Source: an uncultured Bacteroidia bacterium (GTDB lineage Bacteria; Bacteroidota; Bacteroidia; Bacteroidales; F082). Taken from it: a stretch of DNA of 64,000 bases. This document shows, one piece after another, positions 43,402 to 51,047 of this stretch (its first letter is position 1; the number at the start of each line of letters is the position of its first letter). The translations under genes and the position numbers were made by a program. Location of the stretch: NCBI GenBank assembly GCA_902767725.1, contig CACXIM010000003.1, positions 1 to 64,000 on the forward strand. The letters run 5' to 3'. The notes beneath the pieces were generated by a model. It saw only the letters and a list, made by a program, of their open reading frames with translations. It searched no databases and had not been told where the DNA came from.

Positions 43402-44048
43402 TATCCTACAATCCCCTCCTTCAAAACCCCATTCTCAAACAAGTTCCTCACCAGCTCCTCGCGACTGATATGATACGTCTTGATGCCCAATGACTTGGCG
43501 ACCTCGATATTCGCAGCCGTGTCGTCGATGAAAAGTGTTTCCTCGGGCAACAATTCTTCATGGTCAAGGATCAGTTCGAAAAAGCGCGGGTCGGGTTTTT
43601 CCAAATGCTCAGCGAAGGAAAAATACGATTTGTTGAAAAGTTCGTCAAACTCGTTGTAGCCAAAGCGCAGCTGCAAGTCCCTGACATACAAATCGTAATG
43701 AATCACATTGGAGTTGCTCATCAAGAAAATCTTGTAGTGCTTTCTGATTTGTTCCAGGGCGGCGATGCGTTCGCGGGGGATGTCCAAAAGCATGGCATTC
43801 CAGATGGCATCAAACTTTTGGTCGGTCATTTTCTCTTGGCCGAGAAGGGCTTTGGTTTTCTTGCGGAAGGTGGGGGCGGTGTAGATGCCCGTGTCGAATT
43901 TGCTCATGATTTCCATAAACTCCTTGGATTGAGCCAATTCTGAAGTGCTGATGCCCATTTTTTCGAGTTCTTTATAAACAATGCTTTCGTCAATGTCAAG
44001 GACAACGCCGCCGAGGTCGAAGATGATATTCTTTATTTTTGCGCTCAT
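43401..44048 (-). CDS. HAD-superfamily hydrolase (subfamily IA)
   Basis: This 215-residue protein has the HAD motifs IIFDLGGVVLDID (motif I, but with the second Asp replaced by the GGVV pattern typical of epoxide-hydrolase-like and YihX-like HADs), the SNSNVIHYD region (motif II Ser/Thr), and FIDDTAANIEVAKSLGIKTYH (motif IV). The family removes phosphate from sugars or nucleotides; no substrate can be given. Its stop overlaps the end of the composite element. Confidence 0.88.
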   Translation of the reverse strand: MSAKIKNIIFDLGGVVLDIDESIVYKELEKMGISTSELAQSKEFMEIMSKFDTGIYTAPTFRKKTKALLGQEKMTDQKFDAIWNAMLLDIPRERIAALEQIRKHYKIFLMSNSNVIHYDLYVRDLQLRFGYNEFDELFNKSYFSFAEHLEKPDPRFFELILDHEELLPEETLFIDDTAANIEVAKSLGIKTYHISREELVRNLFENGVLKEGIVG

Positions 44049-44085
44049 TTTTGAGAAAATTTCAGTCTAATTCGATGCAAAATTG

Positions 44086-44093
44086 TAAATTTG
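44086..44093 (+). promoter_or_regulatory. -7 box (TAAATTTG) for the tRNA gene
   Basis: TAAATTTGCAGCG on the plus strand, 57 nt upstream of the tRNA. Confidence 0.5.
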
Positions 44094-44149
44094 CAGCGCA
44101 AAAAGCAAGAAAAAAGGCGGAAATCTTTGTTTTGGCCTTGTTTTTTTGC

Positions 44150-44226
44150 GGTCCCATAGCGCAGTTGGTTAGAGCAACTGACTCATAATCAGTAGGTCCT
44201 AGGTTCAAGCCCTAGTGGGACCACCA
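44150..44226 (+). tRNA. tRNA with anticodon CAU (elongator Met or Ile2)
   Basis: Acceptor stem GGTCCCA/TGGGACC, D-arm GCGCAGTTGGTTAGAGC, anticodon stem-loop ACTGA-CTCATAA-TCAGT giving anticodon CAT, T-arm CTAGG-TTCAAGC-CCTAG, discriminator A and encoded CCA (44224-44226). It lacks the initiator features (the first acceptor pair is a proper G-C and the anticodon stem has no three G-C pairs). Ile2 (lysidine-modified CAU) versus elongator Met cannot be decided with certainty; C4-G69 and C5-G68 in the acceptor stem match known TilS recognition elements of Ile2. Confidence 0.93.
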
Positions 44227-44227
44227 C

Positions 44228-44264
44228 AAAAAAGGCGAGGCTCAATGTTTGGGCTTCGCCTTTA
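44228..44264. terminator. Terminator after the tRNA
   Basis: AAAGGCGAGGC / GGGCTTCGCCTTT stem with a 9-nt loop, A and T tracts on both sides; serves both the tRNA and the convergent membrane protein gene. Confidence 0.8.
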
Positions 44265-44267
44265 TTG

Positions 44268-44882
44268 CTAGATTATCTGTCTGTCTTCGGCTTCTGATAT
44301 TTCTATCAAGTGTTTTATCCGTTTTTCTAAGTCATCTTGGGTCATAAGATGCCATTCTTTTCGTTTGGACTTTTGCATTAAACCAAACCCTGTTAATTCA
44401 ATGTTCTCATTTTTGTATTTTTTGTCAAATTCGGGTTTTTTGAGCCAAAGTAGTTCTGAATCATTTAATAGTGTGAGAAGCACATACGATTTTTCCCAAT
44501 CGAGTAAAAATGCATAATCGTCTTTGTATCCAATGATTTTACAATCTGGATAATTGAATCTTGTATCACCTCTTTTATCAAATATCATGGTGATGTTGTA
44601 GTAGTCTGTGATGTTTTTGGGGAGTTCGTTTATAAACTTTTGCGACTTCTTTACTTTTGTGAATGAGGAGGAAACGGCTAACAACCAAATGAATACTGCA
44701 AATAGATTTCCTAATAAAATACAAATGAGTACCATTAAGAGGTTTTTAAAGAAAGGCGTCGATAATGCTTCTGCGAATAAGTAGATAAGGCTAAAACAAA
44801 CAGAGAAAAGAATGCCACAGAATTTCAATAGATATTTTGAAGTGGCTTTTGTTTGTTCTCGATACTCTTTAAAAGTCATCAT
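44268..44882 (-). CDS. Hypothetical membrane protein (YcxB-like plan)
   Basis: This 204-residue protein is AT-rich compared with its neighbours. It has two adjacent hydrophobic helices (YLLKFCGILFSVCFSLIYLFAEAL and LLMVLICILLGNLFAVFIWLLAV) followed by a soluble part with a β-rich pattern (ITMIFDKRGDTRFNYPDCKIIGYKDDYAFLL-DWEKSYVLLTLL) and a C-terminal amphipathic tail. This plan is seen in YcxB-like proteins, but I do not recognise the family for certain. Start ATG at 44882 or 44879. Base composition and position next to a tRNA gene suggest it may have been acquired, with no integrase present. Confidence 0.6.
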   Translation of the reverse strand: MMTFKEYREQTKATSKYLLKFCGILFSVCFSLIYLFAEALSTPFFKNLLMVLICILLGNLFAVFIWLLAVSSSFTKVKKSQKFINELPKNITDYYNITMIFDKRGDTRFNYPDCKIIGYKDDYAFLLDWEKSYVLLTLLNDSELLWLKKPEFDKKYKNENIELTGFGLMQKSKRKEWHLMTQDDLEKRIKHLIEISEAEDRQII

Positions 44883-44933
44883 TGAAGTTATATTTCTGTA
44901 AAGATAATGGTTATTTCGGATAGGCAAAGGCTT

Positions 44934-46136
44934 TTATTGCATTTGGCTGTAATCCCTTGCAAGTCCGCCCTGCGAGGTCTCCTTATAGAGCGAAGGCAAA
45001 TCCTTGCCAGTCTCTTTCATTGTTTCCACTACTTTGTCGAACGACACGCGATGGTGCCCGTCGGAGAAGGTGGAGTAGATGTTGGAGTCGAGGGCACGGG
45101 CAGCGGCGTAGGCATTGCGCTCGATACAAGGGATCTGGACAAGACCGCAAACAGGGTCGCAGGTCATGCCCAAGTGGTGCTCAAGCGCCATCTCTGCGGC
45201 ATATTCAATCTGGGCAGGACTTCCCCCAAACAGTTGGTTGGCGGCAGCGGCAGCCATGGCGCACGCCACGCCCACCTCGCCTTGACAGCCCACCTCAGCA
45301 CCCGAGATGGAGGCGTTGGTGCGCACGATGTTGCCTACCAAACCCGCTGTTACCAAGGCACGTACGATGCGTTGGTCGGTGAAATCATAGCTCTTTGAGA
45401 GATGATACAATACGGCTGGCATCACGCCGCACGACCCGCAGGTCGGTGCCGTGACGATAACACCGCCCGAAGCGTTTTCTTCCGAGACCGCCAAGGCGTA
45501 GGAATATACCAAGCCACGGCTTTTCAGAGTGTGCGTGTAACCGGAGGCCTTGATGTGGTAAGTGGCGGCTTTGCGGCTCAAGTTGAGCGGCCCAGGAAGG
45601 ACACCCTCGGCTTGAAGACCACGCTCAACGGCAGCCTTCATTACTTGCCAAACCTTCAGCATGTAGTCCTCAATCTCTTTTTGGTTCTCGTATTCGTACA
45701 CATATTCCCAATAGGTGCGTCCGGTGCGCTCGCACCAGCTGAGGATGTCGGTCATCTTCGAGAGCGGGTAGACCTCGGGTGATTCATCCAGTTTGCCTTC
45801 TTCGGCCAGGTTGCCACCGCCTATGCTGAACACTTTCCAGTCGCCGAGAAGGTTTTTCTCCGCGTCAAAGGCCTTGAACAACATGCCGTTAGGGTGGAAT
45901 GGGAGAATGATTTCCGGCTTCCAAACGATTTCTGTAGGTGCTTGAAGGGTGTCGAGGATGGCCTTGTCGGTCATGTGGCCCTTGCCAGTGGCGGCGAGGC
46001 TGCCATAAAGTGTCACTTCAAACGAGGCTGCGTTGGGGAAACGCTCGTTGAAAATATGTGCGGCCTTCTGCGGGCCCATGGTGTGGCTGCTTGAGGGGCC
46101 AACACCGATCTTGTAAATGTCTTTGATGGTTTTCAT
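44934..46136 (-). CDS. sdaA: L-serine ammonia-lyase (iron-sulfur, single-chain)
   Basis: This [4Fe-4S] enzyme deaminates L-serine to pyruvate and ammonia. The 400-residue protein fuses the β-domain (MKTIKDIYKIGVGPSSSHTMGPQ) and α-domain (VIVTAPTCGSCGVMPAVLYHL, GCQGEVGVACAMAAAAANQLF) in one chain, as in many Gram-negative SdaA/TdcG proteins. The cluster cysteines are in PTCGSCGV and in the MTCDPVCGLVQIPC region. An H-x-H pair (GHHRVSFDKVVETM) is the usual C-terminal pattern. Its -7 box ends 4 nt before the start codon (see below), so the transcript is likely leaderless or nearly so. Confidence 0.95.
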   Translation of the reverse strand: MKTIKDIYKIGVGPSSSHTMGPQKAAHIFNERFPNAASFEVTLYGSLAATGKGHMTDKAILDTLQAPTEIVWKPEIILPFHPNGMLFKAFDAEKNLLGDWKVFSIGGGNLAEEGKLDESPEVYPLSKMTDILSWCERTGRTYWEYVYEYENQKEIEDYMLKVWQVMKAAVERGLQAEGVLPGPLNLSRKAATYHIKASGYTHTLKSRGLVYSYALAVSEENASGGVIVTAPTCGSCGVMPAVLYHLSKSYDFTDQRIVRALVTAGLVGNIVRTNASISGAEVGCQGEVGVACAMAAAAANQLFGGSPAQIEYAAEMALEHHLGMTCDPVCGLVQIPCIERNAYAAARALDSNIYSTFSDGHHRVSFDKVVETMKETGKDLPSLYKETSQGGLARDYSQMQ

Positions 46137-46140
46137 GGCG

Positions 46141-46148
46141 CAAAGTTA
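46141..46148 (-). promoter_or_regulatory. -7 box (TAACTTTG) immediately upstream of sdaA
   Basis: TAACTTTGCGCC on the minus strand ends 4 nt before the sdaA ATG at 46136, which would place the start site at or next to the initiation codon (a leaderless mRNA). Divergent with the thiL box at 46160. Confidence 0.6.
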
Positions 46149-46159
46149 GGAAAAAAACT

Positions 46160-46167
46160 TACCTTTG
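46160..46167 (+). promoter_or_regulatory. -7 box (TACCTTTG) for thiL
   Basis: TACCTTTGCAGCC on the plus strand, 12 nt before ATG 46180. Confidence 0.6.
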
Positions 46168-46179
46168 CAGCCAATAATA

Positions 46180-47244
46180 ATGAAGAATATGGCAGAAGAA
46201 AATAAACCCTTGACCGAACTCGACGAACTGGGCGAATTCGGCCTCATCGACCAATTGACGCAGGACTTCCCCTTGCGTAATGCTTCTTCGCTGAAAGGCG
46301 TCGGCGACGATGCCGCTGTTATCAACCACGAAGGAATGCGCACGCTCGTCTCGGTGGACATGCTCATCGAAGGCATCCACTTCGACATGACCTATTGTCC
46401 GCTGAAGCACCTTGGCTACAAAGCGGCCGTCAGCAATTTCTCCGACATCTACGCCATGAACGGCACACCCACGCAGATTGTGGTCGGTCTGGGCGTGTCA
46501 AGCCGCTATACCGCCGAGGCATTGAATGAGCTGTATGCAGGCATCCGCTTGGCTTGCGAGCGCTACCATGTCGACATGGTGGGTGGCGACACCACGAGCA
46601 GCAAGACGGGCCTGGTCATCTCCATCATGGTTATCGGTATGGCTAAGGACGAGGATATTGTCTACCGCAGCGGTGCCAAGAAGAACGACCTGCTCTGCGT
46701 TTCGGGCGACTTGGGTGGAGCCTACATCGGCCTGCTCATCCTTGAACGCGAGAAGGTGGAGTTCCTTTCCAATCCCAACATGCAACCCCAACTGAAAGGC
46801 ATGGAGTATGTGCTCGAACGCCAACTGAAACCCGAAGCCCGCAAGGACATTGTGGAGCAACTCAAAGCTTTGGGCATCAAACCCACCTCGATGATCGACA
46901 TCTCTGACGGCCTGGCCTCCGAAATCCTGCATCTCTGCAAGGAATCGGGTGTGGGCTGCCAACTCTATGAGAACAAAATCCCGATCGACCCGACCACGGA
47001 CAAGATGGCAAAGGAATTCCAGATTGTGCCTTCGGTGGCGGCTTTGAGTGGGGGAGAGGACTATGAGTTGCTTTTCACCATCGACCAGAAGGACTACGAG
47101 AAGATACAGACCCTGTCGACTGACGTGACGGTCATCGGCTATATGACCGACGACAAGGGCGTGGCCGAGATGATCACCCCCGACAACCACGTCATCCCCA
47201 TCAAAGCCCAAGGTTGGGACCACATGAGGAAGAAACAAGAATAG
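46180..47244 (+). CDS. thiL: Thiamine-monophosphate kinase
   Basis: ThiL phosphorylates thiamine monophosphate to the active diphosphate with ATP. The 354-residue protein (ATG 46180; ATG 46189 possible) has GVGDDAAVIN, DMLIEGIHFDM, LGYKAAVSNFSDIYAMNG, VGGDTTSSKTGLVISIMVIG, and the C-terminal DISDGLASEILHLCKES and ALSGGEDYELLFTI, all hallmarks of the PurM/ThiL fold. Length is normal. A TTG at 46165 that extends the frame lies inside the -7 box and is not a start. Confidence 0.95.
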   Translation: MKNMAEENKPLTELDELGEFGLIDQLTQDFPLRNASSLKGVGDDAAVINHEGMRTLVSVDMLIEGIHFDMTYCPLKHLGYKAAVSNFSDIYAMNGTPTQIVVGLGVSSRYTAEALNELYAGIRLACERYHVDMVGGDTTSSKTGLVISIMVIGMAKDEDIVYRSGAKKNDLLCVSGDLGGAYIGLLILEREKVEFLSNPNMQPQLKGMEYVLERQLKPEARKDIVEQLKALGIKPTSMIDISDGLASEILHLCKESGVGCQLYENKIPIDPTTDKMAKEFQIVPSVAALSGGEDYELLFTIDQKDYEKIQTLSTDVTVIGYMTDDKGVAEMITPDNHVIPIKAQGWDHMRKKQE

Positions 47245-47306
47245 TATATTTATCACAAAACCGACAAAACTGTTAAAACAATAGTAAAGTCATAAGAAAA
47301 GCGTGT

Positions 47307-47357
47307 GGCGGCACCCAACCGGGTTGCCGCCTGAAAGCGGGCCGGTTGGCCGCTTTC
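47307..47357. repeat. Two adjacent hairpins between thiL and uvrC
   Basis: GGCGGC/GCCGCC (47307-47312 / 47326-47331, with nested CAAC/GTTG) and GAAAGCGG/CCGCTTTC (47333-47340 / 47350-47357). A REP-like doublet; the 170-bp gap holds no gene that I can support. Confidence 0.7.
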
Positions 47358-47415
47358 CCCAACTGAGAAATAGTTTTGTAGGTTTTGCAAGTTTTGTGAG
47401 AAAAGAAACACAATT

Positions 47416-49221
47416 ATGCCCGAATTGCCAGAAATAGTAAAACAAAAGCTCGCCGTGCTGCCCAACAAGCCTGGCGTGTATCGCTATTTCGACAAAAGCG
47501 GCACGCTCATATACGTCGGCAAGGCCAAGAACCTGAAACGCCGCGTCAGCAGTTATTTCAACAAGGAACAATTCGGCAAGACGCGCGTCCTCGTGAGCAA
47601 AATCGCCGATCTTGAATATAGCATCGTCGACTCGGAGTCGGAGGCTCTGCTGCTTGAGAACACGATGATCAAGCAGTACAAGCCGCGCTACAACATCATG
47701 CTCAAGGACGACAAGACTTATCCTTGGATTTGTATAAAAAAGGAGGCCTTCCCGCGAGTGTTCTTGACACGAAGGAAAGTGAACGACGGCTCAGAGTATT
47801 TCGGTCCTTACCCTTCGGTCCGCACGGCGCATATCTTGTTGGACCTGCTCAGCCAGGTGTATAAGGTGCGCTCCTGCCGCACACCATTGACGGAAGCAGG
47901 TGTCGAAAAAGGCAAGTACAAAGTCTGCCTCGACTACCACATCCACAAGTGCAACGGTCCTTGTGAAGGCCTGATTTCTAAGGAGGACTACAACGCCATG
48001 ATTGCCGAGATTCGCGAGGTCATCAAGGGCAACTTGGGTTGGGTGCTTCGAGGGCTGAAGTCGGCCATGATGGACCATGCCTCGCGCATGGAGTTTGAGG
48101 AGGCACAGGTCATCAAGGAGAAGTACGACCTTTTGGAGGAATACCGCAGCCGTTCCACCGTGGTCAGTGCGACGATTCACAATGTGGAGGTGTTCTCTTA
48201 CGTCGACGAGGGCGAGCTGTTCTATGTCAACTACATGAAGGTGAAGGACGGTGCCGTGGTGCAGAGTCATTCCTTCGAGATGAAGCGACGTTTGGAGGAG
48301 ACTGCCGAGGAGCTTTTGCTCTTGGCCGTTACCGAGTTGCGTCAGCAGTTCGGTGACCATGCCCCCGAAATCATCGTGCCCATGAAACTGGACTATCCGA
48401 TTGATGAGGTGTTGCTGACCGTTCCGCAGCGTGGCGACAAGCTGAAACTCCTCGACCTCTCGCGCCGCAATGCCATCCAGTACAAGATTGACCTTGAGAA
48501 GCAGCGTACGCTTGTCGACCCCGAACGCCATCAGAAGCGGGTTTTGAACAGCTTGAAAGAGGCCTTGCAGCTTGACGAGGTGCCCAATGTCATCGAGTGT
48601 TTCGACAACTCCAACTTCCAGGGCGACTATGCCGTGGCGGGCATGGTGCAGTTTGTGAACGGCAAACCCAACAAGGCGGGTTATCGCCATTTCAACATCA
48701 AGACCGTGGAAGGCCCCGACGACTATGCTTCGATGAAAGAGGTGGTGCGCCGGCGTTATACAAGGCTGATAGAGGAGGGCAAGCCTTTGCCAAACCTCAT
48801 CATCACCGATGGTGGTAAGGGACAGATGGAGGTGGTGCGTCAGGTGATTCAAGACGAGCTGCATGTGGAGATTCCCATCGCGGGCTTGGCCAAGGACGAC
48901 CGTCACCGCACGAATGAATTGCTCTTCGGTTTTCCGCCTCGTGTGGTGGGTTTGAAGCCCAATTCAGAGGTGTTTCGTCTGCTGACGCATATCCAGGACG
49001 AGGTGCACCGTTTTGCCATCACCTTCCACCGCAAGAAGTTCGAGAAGGGCTTCATGCACTCCGAGTTGGCCGACATCAAGGGGATAGGGAAGAAGACGGC
49101 AGAGAAGCTGCTTTTGGAGCTGAAATCCGTAAAAGGCATCAAGGAGGCATCCTTGGAACGCCTCACCGAGGTTGTAGGCCCCGCCAAGGCGCAAGTCGTT
49201 TTTGATTATTTTCGGCAGTAA
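47416..49221 (+). CDS. uvrC: UvrABC excinuclease subunit C
   Basis: UvrC makes both incisions in nucleotide excision repair. The 601-residue protein has the N-terminal GIY-YIG nuclease domain (GVYRYFDKSGTLIYVGKAKNLKRRVSSYF), the Cys-containing region (VCLDYHIHKCNGPCEGLI), the UVR motif (MDHASRMEFEEAQVIKEKYDLLEEY), the RNase H-like second nuclease (CFDNSNFQGDYAVAGMVQF, LIITDGGKGQMEVVRQV) and a C-terminal helix-hairpin-helix (LADIKGIGKKTAEKLLLEL). Length and order are normal. The last composite element starts 4 bp after its stop codon. Confidence 0.96.
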   Translation: MPELPEIVKQKLAVLPNKPGVYRYFDKSGTLIYVGKAKNLKRRVSSYFNKEQFGKTRVLVSKIADLEYSIVDSESEALLLENTMIKQYKPRYNIMLKDDKTYPWICIKKEAFPRVFLTRRKVNDGSEYFGPYPSVRTAHILLDLLSQVYKVRSCRTPLTEAGVEKGKYKVCLDYHIHKCNGPCEGLISKEDYNAMIAEIREVIKGNLGWVLRGLKSAMMDHASRMEFEEAQVIKEKYDLLEEYRSRSTVVSATIHNVEVFSYVDEGELFYVNYMKVKDGAVVQSHSFEMKRRLEETAEELLLLAVTELRQQFGDHAPEIIVPMKLDYPIDEVLLTVPQRGDKLKLLDLSRRNAIQYKIDLEKQRTLVDPERHQKRVLNSLKEALQLDEVPNVIECFDNSNFQGDYAVAGMVQFVNGKPNKAGYRHFNIKTVEGPDDYASMKEVVRRRYTRLIEEGKPLPNLIITDGGKGQMEVVRQVIQDELHVEIPIAGLAKDDRHRTNELLFGFPPRVVGLKPNSEVFRLLTHIQDEVHRFAITFHRKKFEKGFMHSELADIKGIGKKTAEKLLLELKSVKGIKEASLERLTEVVGPAKAQVVFDYFRQ

Positions 49222-49224
49222 TGG

Positions 49225-49349
49225 GATTCCCTTCGGGAATGGAGGCAGGTTGCTGTTTAATAGCGGCGGCTACTAACGTCTACAATCCGTAAGCGTCACA
49301 AGCCGCCGCTGTTAACTAAGACTACAAACTCCATTCCCGAAGGGAATCT
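49225..49349. repeat. Composite hairpin element, copy 5 (125 bp)
   Basis: Perfect 20-bp outer inverted repeat GATTCCCTTCGGGAATGGAG (left) and its complement at the right end; each arm is itself a TTCCC-ttc-GGGAA hairpin. Inner stem GCGGCGGC/GCCGCCGC with ACGTCTAC/GTAAGCGT nested. Begins 4 bp after the uvrC stop codon. Confidence 0.92.
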
Positions 49350-49369
49350 CCTGACTACCGTGCAGATAC

Positions 49370-49398
49370 AAAAAAAGCCAGCATGACGCTGGCTTTTT
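49370..49398. terminator. Bidirectional terminator (uvrC / tonB)
   Basis: AGCCAGC-atgac-GCTGGCT with A6 before and T5 after; between convergent genes and just beyond the last composite element. Confidence 0.85.
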
Positions 49399-49419
49399 GT
49401 TTCACCTTTCTTCAACTGC

Positions 49420-50100
49420 TTACTGCAGCTTGAAGAACACAGGAATCTGATAAGACACACGCACGGCCTTACCACGCTGCTTGCCAGGTTTCCATTTCGG
49501 CATTGACTTCACCACGCGCATGGCTTCTTCGTCGCAGCCACCACCGATGCCACGGAGCAGCTTCACATTGGAGACGGAACCGTCAGGTTCGACGACGAAA
49601 CCGATGAACACACGGCCTTGGATACCGGTCTCACGGGCAATCTGAGGATACTTGATGTTTTTACCAACGTATTCCATCAGTTTTTGCTCGCCTCCAGGGA
49701 AGGCAGGCATCTCTTCCACGATTTGGAAGATCTCCTGTTCCACGACTTCTTCTTCAACGACTTCAGGGGCAACGTACTCTTCAATGACTTCGTTCTGCTC
49801 CACTTCGGCGTTGATTTCGATGTCCTTGGTCTCAACGTTGTCGTCCACGATTTCGAGTTGTGTGGTCTGCTGAGGCACTTCCACGGGCTGTGGCTTTTGC
49901 TCTTCTTGTTTGGTGATTTCCACCAAATCTTCTTCGATGTTCTCGACTTGACGCTTGAAACTCTCGTCGAGTTGACGCTTGTCGTAGCTCTTGTACTCAA
50001 AAGCGGCCCAAGCGATGAGCAAGCTGATAATCATACCTATCTGTATGAACATCAGTTTCTTGTTCTCAAGGTTAGCCTTAGGTGATTTTTTCTCTTCCAT
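49420..50100 (-). CDS. tonB: TonB-family energy transducer
   Basis: TonB links the inner-membrane proton gradient (ExbB/ExbD) to outer-membrane receptors. The 226-residue protein has an N-terminal membrane anchor (LMFIQIGMIISLLIAWAAFEYK), a charged/Pro and acidic linker rich in V and E (EEYVAPEVVEEEVVEQEIF), and the C-terminal TonB domain (QGRVFIGFVVEPDGSVSNVKLLRGIGGGCDEEAMRVVKSMPKWKPGKQRGKAVRVSYQIPVFFKL). The linker is acidic rather than the usual Pro-Lys. It ends the cluster ruvA-sprA-gcvH-vanZ-like-tonB; no exbB or exbD is nearby. The gene symbol describes the family; it may be one of several TonBs. Confidence 0.88.
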   Translation of the reverse strand: MEEKKSPKANLENKKLMFIQIGMIISLLIAWAAFEYKSYDKRQLDESFKRQVENIEEDLVEITKQEEQKPQPVEVPQQTTQLEIVDDNVETKDIEINAEVEQNEVIEEYVAPEVVEEEVVEQEIFQIVEEMPAFPGGEQKLMEYVGKNIKYPQIARETGIQGRVFIGFVVEPDGSVSNVKLLRGIGGGCDEEAMRVVKSMPKWKPGKQRGKAVRVSYQIPVFFKLQ

Positions 50101-50185
50101 GGTGCTATGTTTTTAAATTCTACTTTCCAATTTGACGTTGCGAAAGTAGTAATATTTTGCTTATAAAACGCAAATGAGGCAAATT

Positions 50186-50575
50186 TTATTTTTTTCTTCT
50201 GAAAAAAAGATAAAAAACAAGTACTCCGATTAGGGTCCCGATGCTGTCGGCAATCAAATCTCTCCAGTCGCCAGAACGGTGGAGTAGTGTGATGGTTTCC
50301 TGCATGATTTCGGTCAGTCCACCGTAGGCGATGCTGATGATGACGGTAAGGATGATGGCTTTTCGCCTGTAGTGCTGCCCGTTGGCTACGAATTGTTTGC
50401 GATAGCCCCAGAGGCAGGCAAAGGCGAAACCTGCATACATGATGACATGGGCCACCTTGTCGAGACCGATGGCAGGTTTGATGCGGGGAAACAAAGAACC
50501 CGGGAGTCCGGTTAGAATCAGGATGACGATTCCACACAGGATTCCCGGGATGCTATTTCTGGTCAGTTTTTCCAA
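50186..50575 (-). CDS. VanZ-like membrane protein
   Basis: This 129-residue protein has four hydrophobic segments (ILCGIVILILTGLPGSLF, VAHVIMYAGFAFACLWGY, AIILTVIISIAYGGLTEIMQ, LIADSIGTLIGVLVFYLFF) with the family landmarks DKVAHVIMYAGF and TEIMQ, and WRDLIADSIGTLIG at the C-terminus, as in VanZ/TelQ-type proteins. It lies 3 bp from gcvH. VanZ-family proteins affect antibiotic (teicoplanin) resistance in some hosts, but this short core is widespread and its function here is unknown. Confidence 0.8.
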   Translation of the reverse strand: MEKLTRNSIPGILCGIVILILTGLPGSLFPRIKPAIGLDKVAHVIMYAGFAFACLWGYRKQFVANGQHYRRKAIILTVIISIAYGGLTEIMQETITLLHRSGDWRDLIADSIGTLIGVLVFYLFFRRKK

Positions 50576-50578
50576 GGA

Positions 50579-50968
50579 TTAACCGATCTTGGCTTCGTAA
50601 GCAGCGGCATCGAGGAGGCCGTCGAGTTCAGCGACGTCGTTCACTTTGATCTTGATGATCCAAGCTTCGCCGTAGGGGTCGCTGTTGACGAGTTTGGCGT
50701 TCTCTTCGTCAGCGAGGGCTTCGTTGACTTCGAGGATCTCGCCGGCCACGGGCATGAGCAGTTCAGCAGTGGTCTTCACGGCTTCGATGGCGCCGAATTC
50801 TTCTTGGGCGTCAAGGGTCTCGCCGACGATGTCGGGGTCAACATCAACGAAGGTGATGTCGCCAAGTTCGTGTTGTGCGTAATCGGTGATGCCGACGTAG
50901 GCTTCTTCGCCTTCAAGGCGGATCCATTCGTCGTCGTTGGTGTACTTCAGATTTGCTGGAATATTCAT
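50579..50968 (-). CDS. gcvH: Glycine cleavage system H protein
   Basis: GcvH carries the lipoyl arm that shuttles the aminomethyl group between GcvP, GcvT and GcvL. The 129-residue protein has the lipoyl-attachment lysine Lys65 in GAIEAVKTTAELLMP and the family pattern EEAYVGITDYAQHELGDITFVDVDP. Other gcv genes are not in the window. Position between sprA and a VanZ-like gene is the usual Bacteroidota arrangement. Confidence 0.96.
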   Translation of the reverse strand: MNIPANLKYTNDDEWIRLEGEEAYVGITDYAQHELGDITFVDVDPDIVGETLDAQEEFGAIEAVKTTAELLMPVAGEILEVNEALADEENAKLVNSDPYGEAWIIKIKVNDVAELDGLLDAAAYEAKIG

Positions 50969-51047
50969 TTGATAAAGTTTTAAAGTGTTTCTGTTTAGGC
51001 TGCGAAATTACATATTTTAGTGGCTCACTTCACATTTTGTTGAAAAT

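Noticed and set aside
44150..44882. tRNA-linked integrated element
   Set aside because: An AT-rich hypothetical gene lies beside the tRNA, but no integrase and no duplicated tRNA 3' end are seen nearby.
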